DNA of 9,400 nt from NCBI GenBank assembly GCA_903929105.1, contig CAIYTL010000261.1, positions 1-9,400 of the forward strand. The letters run 5' to 3'. Shown one piece after another: positions 1 through 5,449 of this stretch. The stretch comes from an uncultured Micrococcales bacterium (GTDB lineage Bacteria > Actinomycetota > Actinomycetes > Actinomycetales > Microbacteriaceae). Under the pieces are notes generated by a model. It saw only the letters and a list, made by a program, of their open reading frames with translations. It made no database searches and was not told where the DNA came from. The first letter of the stretch is position 1; each line of letters opens with the position of its first letter. The position numbers were made by a program, and so were the translations under genes.

Positions 1-1190
1 CGTGAAAAGTTAGCCGGCAACTCAAGTACACGCAAATTCTTTTTTGACATCAGCAACTGCAGAGCTTCGATCTCATAGCTAGGGGCAACAATCACCTCGG
101 TGAAAATCTCGGCAACCGTGCGAGCCATTTTGAGAGTAACTCTGCGATTGGCTGCAATCACTCCACCAAACGCCGAAATCGGGTCGCACATGTGGGCGCG
201 CTCGTGAGCGTCGGCAATCGCGTCGCCGCTGGCCTCAGAGCCCACCGCAATGCCACAGGGGTTAGCGTGCTTGATGATCGCAACTGCCGGCTCAGTGAAG
301 TCATAGGCGGCGCGCACAGCGGCATCGGCGTCAACATAGTTGTTATAAGACATTTCTTTGCCATGTAAAACTCGTGCCTGGGCAATGCCCGAAACTGAGC
401 CTTCGCCGACAACCTTATAAAGGGCCGCAGCCTGGTGCGAGTTTTCGCCATAACGAAGCACCTGGGCTAGGTCAGCCTCAACCACAAACTTCGAGTCGAA
501 GCCAGGGTTCTTAGTTTCATCAGCTGAACTTTGACCGGCAGCTGACATCCATGCGGTTTCTAATTCGCCAGCAAACCACTTGGCCACTGCGGTGTCATAG
601 GCAGCGGTGTGCGAAAACGCTTCAAAAGCAAACTTGCGGCGCTGAGCCAAAGTGGTTCCGCCGGTTTGAACAGCCTCAATTACCTCGCCATAGTTGCCAG
701 GGTCAACCACAATCGCGACGTTGGCGTGATTCTTAGCACTGGCTCGAACCATCGCCGGGCCACCAATGTCGATCTGCACAACAACAGCGTCGCCTTTAGC
801 GCCAGACTGCACAGTTTGAACAAACGGATACAGGTTAACCACCACAAGCTGAAACGCCTCAATGCCTAAATCGGCCAGTTGGTTTTCGTGCTGCACCAAA
901 CGCATGTCAGCCAACAAACCACCGTGAATCTTTGGGTGCAGGGTTTTCACACGGCCATCGAGTGCCTCGGCAAAGCCGGTGACCTGAGCCACCTCAGTGA
1001 CAGCCATGCCGGCATCGGCAATCGTCTTAGCAGTGGAACCGGTTGAAACCAGTTGCACGCCCGCATCGGTTAGCGCCTCAGCAAGTTCGAGCAGACCGGT
1101 TTTGTCGCTAACCGAAATCAAAGCGCGCTTGATAGCAACCTTGTCGAAGTGACGATAGTCGGCAGGTGTGTAGTCATTGTGTGCGGCCAC
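1..1190 (-). CDS. purH: PurH, bifunctional AICAR formyltransferase / IMP cyclohydrolase (3' end beyond window)
   Basis: This enzyme catalyses the last two steps of de novo IMP synthesis: 10-formyl-THF-dependent formylation of AICAR, then ring closure of FAICAR. About 396 N-terminal codons are present with no stop before the left edge; the family is usually about 520 residues, so roughly the last quarter is missing. The MGS-like cyclohydrolase domain shows ALISVSDKTGL (residues 23-33), STGSTAKTI (49-57) and DGRVKTLHPKIHGG (78-91). The transformylase domain begins near RYGENSHQ (246-253) and carries the catalytic KHANPCG (K307, H308). The usual YGENPHQ has Ser for Pro at 251. The start is GTG at 1190, preceded by TAAGGA at 6 nt spacing; this Shine-Dalgarno overlaps the purN stop codon, and only 9 nt separate the genes, so translational coupling is likely. 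Identification is firm. Confidence 0.96.
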   Translation of the reverse strand, partial: MAAHNDYTPADYRHFDKVAIKRALISVSDKTGLLELAEALTDAGVQLVSTGSTAKTIADAGMAVTEVAQVTGFAEALDGRVKTLHPKIHGGLLADMRLVQHENQLADLGIEAFQLVVVNLYPFVQTVQSGAKGDAVVVQIDIGGPAMVRASAKNHANVAIVVDPGNYGEVIEAVQTGGTTLAQRRKFAFEAFSHTAAYDTAVAKWFAGELETAWMSAAGQSSADETKNPGFDSKFVVEADLAQVLRYGENSHQAAALYKVVGEGSVSGIAQARVLHGKEMSYNNYVDADAAVRAAYDFTEPAVAIIKHANPCGIAVGSEASGDAIADAHERAHMCDPISAFGGVIAANRRVTLKMARTVAEIFTEVIVAPSYEIEALQLLMSKKNLRVLELPANFS

Positions 1191-1199
1191 GGGGAATCC

Positions 1200-1835
1200 T
1201 TAGTGAAAATTATTGGCAGAGGGTTGAGCCAAGGAGTTTTGGCTGGCAGGGTCAAGTTGGGCAAGGTTCAAAGTGCCCGCGGCAATGTCGCGCACCACCG
1301 AAATCAAAAGTTGGCGCTCGACCGCCTTGATGCGTTCGTGCAGGTCGTGCTCGCTGTCGCCCGCAAGCACCTCAACTGATCGCTGCTCAAGGCGAGGCCC
1401 AGTGTCAACACCGGCGTCGACCACGTGAACCGTGACCCCAGTAACCTTAGCTCCAGCAGCCAAAGCATCGCGCACGGCGTGAGCTCCCGGGAACTCGGGC
1501 AACAGGCTCGGATGCGTGTTAATCAGGTTGGGGCTAAGCGCCGAAACAAAACTTGGCGGCAAAATGCGCATGAAACCGGCCAAAACCACAAGGTCTGGGT
1601 TATAAAACTTGACGTTCTCGAGAAGCACATCAGACCAGGCTTGGCGGTTCTCGAAGTTCTGCGGCGCAACCACAAATGTGGGCACATTGAAAAGCTCAGC
1701 GTGCTCTAGGCCAGAAGCCGGGTTGTCGGCGCCAACAGCCAAAACGCGAATGCCGTTGAGCGGATTATCGGCCGCCTCAAGCAAGGCTTTCAGGTTTGAA
1801 CCTGAACCAGAAATTAATACGACGACCGACAGCAC
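1200..1835 (-). CDS. purN: PurN, phosphoribosylglycinamide (GAR) formyltransferase
   Basis: PurN transfers the formyl group of 10-formyl-THF to GAR, the third step of purine synthesis, in the cytosol. The product has 211 residues, the normal family length. Visible are the phosphate-binding SGSGSNL (residues 9-15), LAGFMRIL (85-92), INTHPSLLP (105-113) and the HVVDAGVDTGP loop (137-147). Catalytic N106, H108 and D144 fall at the same numbers as in E. coli PurN. The start is GTG at 1835, because the protein then begins with VVVLISG as relatives do. There is no Shine-Dalgarno; instead an actinobacterial -10-like hexamer lies 6 nt upstream, pointing to a leaderless mRNA. It sits 44 nt after the DUF6350 gene and 9 nt before purH, with which it shares a pathway and the same cofactor. 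Confidence 0.97.
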   Translation of the reverse strand: MLSVVVLISGSGSNLKALLEAADNPLNGIRVLAVGADNPASGLEHAELFNVPTFVVAPQNFENRQAWSDVLLENVKFYNPDLVVLAGFMRILPPSFVSALSPNLINTHPSLLPEFPGAHAVRDALAAGAKVTGVTVHVVDAGVDTGPRLEQRSVEVLAGDSEHDLHERIKAVERQLLISVVRDIAAGTLNLAQLDPASQNSLAQPSANNFH

Positions 1836-1841
1836 GCTATA

Positions 1842-1847
1842 AGTTTA
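1842..1847 (-). promoter_or_regulatory. Candidate -10 element for leaderless purN
   Basis: On the minus strand TAAACT (pattern TANNNT) is followed by 6 nt and then the purN GTG. If used as a -10 box, transcription would begin at or next to the first base of the start codon. This spacing is typical of leaderless genes in Actinobacteria, and it fits the lack of a Shine-Dalgarno upstream. No good -35 is visible, which is common for such promoters. This is inferred from pattern only. Confidence 0.45.
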
Positions 1848-1863
1848 TCGGGCGCGCACCAAG

Positions 1864-1883
1864 CTAACCGCAGGGCGGGTTAG
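1864..1883 (-). other. Small hairpin overlapping the DUF6350 stop codon
   Basis: CTAACCGC (1864-1871) pairs with GCGGGTTAG (1875-1883), giving 8 base pairs with one bulged G and a 3-nt loop. The DUF6350 stop codon (1880-1882) lies in one arm. The minus-strand sequence after it is GC-rich with no T-run, so it is not a standard intrinsic terminator. It may stabilise the transcript's 3' end, slow polymerase, or mean nothing. Confidence 0.3.
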
Positions 1884-3142
1884 AAGTTAGGGCGGCGCAC
1901 GCGGCTGATCAGTTCTTGATCTGGTGCGTCGGGCTTTGCGCTATAGAAAGCAGTCAGAACTGAAACCACGGCAACCTCAACAAAAGTAACCAGCCCCAGC
2001 ATCAGCGGGTTCACGCCGACTTCGTGCAACCGACCCGGGCCTGCAGAGCCTGAAGCTATTGCGCCTAAGATCGCCATTTCAACTGCGGCTACCGCCGCAA
2101 TCGAAAGGCCAACCGAAAATGCGGCCGACCACGCAAAAGCAAACTGAAAGCGCGCTTCAGCAAGGTGGCCGCGCACCAAAATAGTTGCGATAAAAGCTGC
2201 CAGCAGCGGCACAATCAGAGCGACCATGCCAAAACCGAGCTCGCCAACCGGCAAAGCACCAAACATTGGAACCACTGGAATCGGGCCGAGCTCAGTGCCC
2301 ATTGGGCTAACGTGCGAACCCTCACCGATTGAAAACCCAACCCCGGTGAACCAACTGGCGCCAAAGATGACCAGGTTCGGCAATGTCGCTAACTGGCCGA
2401 CTGTAACCAGCAGGCCGCCCAAGAAAGAGACCTGAAGGCTTTCATAAAGTTGTGTGATTTGAATCCAGTTAAATGCAAACAAGATCGACAGTGCCAGCGC
2501 CGACACTAAAAGCAACATCAAAACGATTGCTGTGCCAGCACGAAGGGCCGGAAGCAAAATGGCGCGAAAACCAAAGCCGAGACGGTCACGCAACTGGTCA
2601 ACCCAAACTTCGATGCGAGCTCGCTCACGCGAGATGTCGTCTGCCGTGGCACCAATCATCGGTGCAGTTAGCGAGCCAACAATCAGGAACACAAAAAAGA
2701 ACGCTGGTGGCAACACCAGTGAAAGCCATGAGTCAGCGGCCACCGCCTGGTTGCCAGCCGATGAGGCAAGCCCTGCGGTTACCGCCGCATAGGCGCCAGT
2801 AGCACCCAACCAACCAGGCCAAAGCACCTCGGCATAGGCAAGTTGACGACCCAATCGAAAGGCCGCGATGGCAATGAATGCTGCGAAGCCCATTGGCAAA
2901 AAGCTAAAAGTAAAAGCGGGCACCGACAGCGACGCAAACTTGCTGGCGGCAAAAAGAATTGGCACGCCGTGAGCTGCCAACCAGACGTCAACCGACGCCT
3001 GATAGCTAACCGACCATGGAGTTGAGGCGTCATTTTCGATGAGCCAACTAATGGTCAGCGGCGCTAAAGTGATGCCGATGCCGACGGCAATAAGAAGAAG
3101 TGCCTGCACCGCGGCCACCACAAAAGTGAGTCTGCGTTTCAA
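1880..3142 (-). CDS. DUF6350 family polytopic membrane protein (mycobacterial PerM / Rv0955-like)
   Basis: The product is a 420-residue integral membrane protein with no enzyme motif. Hydrophobic segments lie roughly at residues 8-34, 75-96, 110-128, 139-163, 203-225, 240-262, 303-324, 336-364 (perhaps two) and 379-400. A charged cytosolic-looking loop lies at 167-192 and a polar tail follows 401. The signature is residues 256-298, including FGASWFTGVGFSIGEG, then HVSPMGTELGPIP and a final GALP, which I recognise as the DUF6350 core. The M. tuberculosis relative between sucD and purN (Rv0955, PerM) is linked to cell division during persistence; the same place here supports orthology, but a division role in this organism is inference. 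The start is TTG at 3142 with AAGGGG 5 nt upstream. No symbol is given because perM also names an unrelated E. coli gene. Confidence 0.88.
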   Translation of the reverse strand: MKRRLTFVVAAVQALLLIAVGIGITLAPLTISWLIENDASTPWSVSYQASVDVWLAAHGVPILFAASKFASLSVPAFTFSFLPMGFAAFIAIAAFRLGRQLAYAEVLWPGWLGATGAYAAVTAGLASSAGNQAVAADSWLSLVLPPAFFFVFLIVGSLTAPMIGATADDISRERARIEVWVDQLRDRLGFGFRAILLPALRAGTAIVLMLLLVSALALSILFAFNWIQITQLYESLQVSFLGGLLVTVGQLATLPNLVIFGASWFTGVGFSIGEGSHVSPMGTELGPIPVVPMFGALPVGELGFGMVALIVPLLAAFIATILVRGHLAEARFQFAFAWSAAFSVGLSIAAVAAVEMAILGAIASGSAGPGRLHEVGVNPLMLGLVTFVEVAVVSVLTAFYSAKPDAPDQELISRVRRPNF

Positions 3143-3153
3143 AAGGACCCCTT
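3143..3153 (-). promoter_or_regulatory. Shine-Dalgarno fixing the TTG start of the DUF6350 gene
   Basis: AAGGGG, a 5-nt spacer, then TTG supports 3142 as the start. The segment AAGG-GGT-CCTT can fold into a 4-bp mini-hairpin covering part of the Shine-Dalgarno. Together with the TTG codon this suggests low translation, which suits a membrane protein needed in few copies. The hairpin is short and may be incidental. Confidence 0.5.
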
Positions 3154-3157
3154 GCTG

Positions 3158-3206
3158 AATAAAAAATGGCTGCCGACGCAGTTAAGACTAACGCCGGCAA
3201 CCATTT
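3158..3206 (-). terminator. Intrinsic terminator after sucD
   Basis: Arms at 3164-3178 and 3192-3206 form a 15-bp stem with two G-U pairs as minus-strand RNA, enclosing a 13-nt loop. The GC-rich core GCCGGCG / CGTCGGC is followed by TTTTTTATT on the minus strand. It lies about 40 nt past the sucD stop and should end the sucC-sucD transcript. Its T-run finishes only some 16 nt before the DUF6350 start, leaving almost no room for a separate promoter. The opposite-strand flank ATTTAATTT is a poorer T-run, so action is mainly on the minus strand. Confidence 0.85.
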
Positions 3207-3247
3207 AATTTGCTTTGAACAATGCGCCACGCTTTGGGCGCCAAGTT

Positions 3248-4135
3248 TTAGAGCGCTGCGTAAACCTCACGCATAAGTTTTGCTGTTTCGCTAGGAGTTT
3301 TGCCAACTTTGACACCGGCCGCTTCGAAGGCTTCTTTCTTAGCCTGAGCGGTGCCGGCTGAGCCAGAAACGATAGCGCCAGCGTGACCCATGGTCTTGCC
3401 CTCAGGAGCAGTGAAGCCCGCAACATAAGCCACAACCGGCTTGGTTACGTTTGCCTTGATGTAGGCGGCAGCTTTTTCTTCTGAGTCGCCACCGATTTCA
3501 CCGATCAAGACAATGGCCTTGGTCTCTGGGTCTGCCTCAAAAGCAGCCAAAGCGTCGATGTGGGTGGTGCCGATAACTGGGTCGCCACCGATGCCGATAG
3601 CGGTTGAGATGCCAATGTCGCGAAGCTCAAACATCATCTGGTAGGTCAAGGTGCCCGACTTTGAAACCAAACCGATTGGACCAAAACCTGCGATGTCCCA
3701 CGGGGTGATGCCCGCGTTTGATTTTCCCGGGCTGATGATGCCTGGGCAGTTTGGGCCGATTAGGCGAGTCTTTGAACCGTGGTTCAAGTTGTATTGCCAA
3801 GCCTCGGCACTGTCGTGCACTGGAATGCCCTCGGTGATTGCAACAGCCAAAGGAATCTCAGCATCGATAGCTTCGATTAGAGCTGACTTTGCAAAAGCCG
3901 GTGGCACGAAAATAACTGAAACGTTGGCGCCGGTTGCCGCCATTGCCTCAGCAACGGTGCCAAAAACAGGTAGGTCTTTGCCCTCAACATTGACGGTTTC
4001 GCCAGCCTTGCGAGGGTTAACGCCACCAACGATGTTTGAACCGCCCTTGAGCATGCGAGTGGTGTGCTTCATGCCTTCAGCGCCGGTCATGCCCTGAACG
4101 ATGATTTTTGAGTTCTCGTCTAGAAAAATAGCCAT
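3248..4135 (-). CDS. sucD: SucD, succinyl-CoA synthetase (succinate-CoA ligase) alpha subunit
   Basis: The alpha subunit binds CoA and carries the phosphohistidine for succinyl-CoA + ADP/GDP + Pi to succinate + CoA + nucleotide triphosphate in the TCA cycle. At 295 residues it is close to the usual 290. The N-terminal CoA-binding Rossmann domain shows IVQGMTGAEGMKHT (residues 12-25) and GGVNPRKAG (37-45). The ligase domain shows LIGPNCPGIISPG (125-137), GLVSKSGTLTYQ (155-166), GIGGDPVIGT (181-190) and IGEIGGDSEE (211-220). The active-site histidine is H251 in MGHAGAIVSG, equivalent to E. coli His246. The start is ATG at 4135, 19 nt after sucC; the purine-rich AGAGAGA ahead is a weak ribosome site, so coupling to sucC is plausible. 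A strong terminator follows. Confidence 0.98.
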   Translation of the reverse strand: MAIFLDENSKIIVQGMTGAEGMKHTTRMLKGGSNIVGGVNPRKAGETVNVEGKDLPVFGTVAEAMAATGANVSVIFVPPAFAKSALIEAIDAEIPLAVAITEGIPVHDSAEAWQYNLNHGSKTRLIGPNCPGIISPGKSNAGITPWDIAGFGPIGLVSKSGTLTYQMMFELRDIGISTAIGIGGDPVIGTTHIDALAAFEADPETKAIVLIGEIGGDSEEKAAAYIKANVTKPVVAYVAGFTAPEGKTMGHAGAIVSGSAGTAQAKKEAFEAAGVKVGKTPSETAKLMREVYAAL

Positions 4136-4154
4136 TTTATGTAATCTCTCTTGC

Positions 4155-5315
4155 TTAGCGGTTAGCTAGCTCGGCAGCCTTGTCGGCGGCTTCATCCATG
4201 GTTTCAACAACAGTGACAAGTGGGTGGTTGTATTCAGCCAAAATGCGGCGACCTTCAACCACGTTATTGCCGTCGAGGCGCACAACTAGAGGCTTTGATG
4301 CTGAATCGCCAAGCGTGTTCAAAGCACCCACGATGCCGTTTGCAACAGCGTCACAAGCGGTGATGCCACCGAAGACGTTAACGAAAACGCTCTTGACCTG
4401 CTCGTCGCCCAAGATGACGTCTAGGCCGTTGGCCATGACCTCAGCTGAGGCACCGCCACCGATGTCTAAGAAGTTTGCCGGCTTGACGCCGCCGTGCTTT
4501 TCGCCGGCATAAGCAACTACGTCGAGGGTTGACATAACCAAACCTGCACCGTTACCAATAACACCGACCGAACCGTCGAGCTTCACATAGTTAAGGTCAA
4601 GAGCCTTGGCCTTAGCCTCAAGTGGGTCAACCTTTGCGATCGAGACGTGCTCGCGATCGGTGTGGCGGAACTCAGCGTTGTCGTCATAGGTGACCTTGCC
4701 GTCTAGTGCAAGGATGTTGCCACTCTCGTCAAGAACTAGCGGGTTAACCTCGACTAGCGTGGCGTCTTCTTTTTTGAAGACGTTCCAAAGGCTAACGAAG
4801 ACTGGAGCCACTTTGGCTGCAAGCTCGTCGTTGAAGCCACCGGCTTTGGCAATAGCAAGGGCTTTGTTTAGGTCGATGCCTTCGATGGCGTCAACTGCAA
4901 CTTTGGCAAGCGCTTCTGGGCGCTCAACGGCAAGCTGCTCGATCTCCATGCCACCTTCAACGCTGCAAAGCGCCAAGAAGGTTCGGTTTGATCGGTCTAG
5001 CAAGATTGAGAAATAAAACTCACTGGCGATCGAGGCGCCCTGGGCGATCATCACGCGTTTTACGACGTGACCCTTGATGTCTAGGCCAAGAATGTTCTCG
5101 GCGTGAGCGCGGGCTTCGGCAACAGTCTTGGCAACCTTGACACCACCGGCTTTTCCACGACCACCAACCTGAACCTGAGCCTTGACAACCACGACGCCGC
5201 CAATTTTGGCAGCTGCGGCTTCGGCTTCTTCTGGGGTGTCGGCGATTAGGCCCTGAAGAACTGGCACACCGTAGGCTTCAAACAAATCGCGAGCCTGGTA
5301 TTCAAATAAATCCAC
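4155..5315 (-). CDS. sucC: SucC, succinyl-CoA synthetase (ADP-forming type) beta subunit
   Basis: The beta subunit carries the nucleotide-binding ATP-grasp domain and pairs with SucD. From the GTG at 5315 the product has 386 residues and begins MDLFEYQARDLFEAYGVP, as family members do. An in-frame TTG at 5330 would add only MNGKT and lacks a Shine-Dalgarno, while ACGGA lies ahead of the GTG; I prefer 5315, though 5330 is possible. Motifs are VVVKAQVQVGGRGKAGG (residues 42-58, nucleotide binding), LVEVNPLVLDESG (187-199, metal site), LALDGKVTYDDNAEFRH (202-218), GNGAGLVMSTLD (254-265), NFLDIGGGAS (281-290) and NVFGGITACD (313-322). The gene leads the sucC-sucD operon and follows a terminator and an AT-rich spacer, so it probably has its own promoter. 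Nucleotide preference (ATP or GTP) cannot be told from the sequence. Confidence 0.96.
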   Translation of the reverse strand: MDLFEYQARDLFEAYGVPVLQGLIADTPEEAEAAAAKIGGVVVVKAQVQVGGRGKAGGVKVAKTVAEARAHAENILGLDIKGHVVKRVMIAQGASIASEFYFSILLDRSNRTFLALCSVEGGMEIEQLAVERPEALAKVAVDAIEGIDLNKALAIAKAGGFNDELAAKVAPVFVSLWNVFKKEDATLVEVNPLVLDESGNILALDGKVTYDDNAEFRHTDREHVSIAKVDPLEAKAKALDLNYVKLDGSVGVIGNGAGLVMSTLDVVAYAGEKHGGVKPANFLDIGGGASAEVMANGLDVILGDEQVKSVFVNVFGGITACDAVANGIVGALNTLGDSASKPLVVRLDGNNVVEGRRILAEYNHPLVTVVETMDEAADKAAELANR

Positions 5316-5363
5316 TGTTTTTCCGTTCAAGAAATTTGGTAACGATTAAACAACAACCTTTAA

Positions 5364-5369
5364 AGACTA
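5364..5369 (-). promoter_or_regulatory. Possible -10 box of the sucC-sucD promoter
   Basis: The 134-nt spacer between pcrA and sucC must hold the sucC promoter if the pcrA terminator works. The best minus-strand match to the actinobacterial -10 pattern TANNNT is TAGTCT, about 48 nt before the GTG. No recognisable -35 lies 16-18 nt upstream, where the sequence is A-rich. The assignment is weak. Confidence 0.25.
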
Positions 5370-5403
5370 GCCTTTTTTGAAGCTTGATTTTTGTATTTTG
5401 CTA

Positions 5404-5418
5404 GTGCTCGATCGGCAC
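5404..5418. repeat. Short inverted repeat upstream of sucC
   Basis: GTGC and GCAC are separated by 7 nt (TCGATCG, itself containing the palindrome CGATCG). It lies upstream of the proposed sucC -10, where a regulator could bind. A 4-bp repeat of this sort can easily arise by chance. Confidence 0.2.
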
Positions 5419-5424
5419 ACGACT

Positions 5425-5449
5425 AAAAAGTGTTCAGTCACACTGAACA
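5425..5449 (-). terminator. Intrinsic terminator of pcrA
   Basis: A perfect 8-bp stem (TGTTCAGT / ACTGAACA) with a 3-nt loop begins at the base after the pcrA stop codon and is followed on the minus strand by CTTTTTAG. The arrangement is compact, and it would separate the guaA-GDPD-pcrA unit from sucC-sucD. The stem is short and AT-containing, so termination may be partial. Confidence 0.75.

Noticed and set aside
2473..2802. 109-codon plus-strand open frame, with an overlapping 86-codon frame
   Set aside because: Both are antisense to the DUF6350 gene, mutually overlapping, rich in Arg/Pro/Gln and without a convincing ribosome site.
3651..4097. 148-codon open frame on the plus strand
   Set aside because: It lies wholly antisense to sucD, whose motifs are unambiguous; its product has no recognisable domain and reflects codon bias on the opposite strand.
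5431..5449. Perfect palindrome TGTTCAGT-N3-ACTGAACA as a repressor operator
   Set aside because: It directly follows the pcrA stop and is followed by a T-run, so an intrinsic terminator explains it better.
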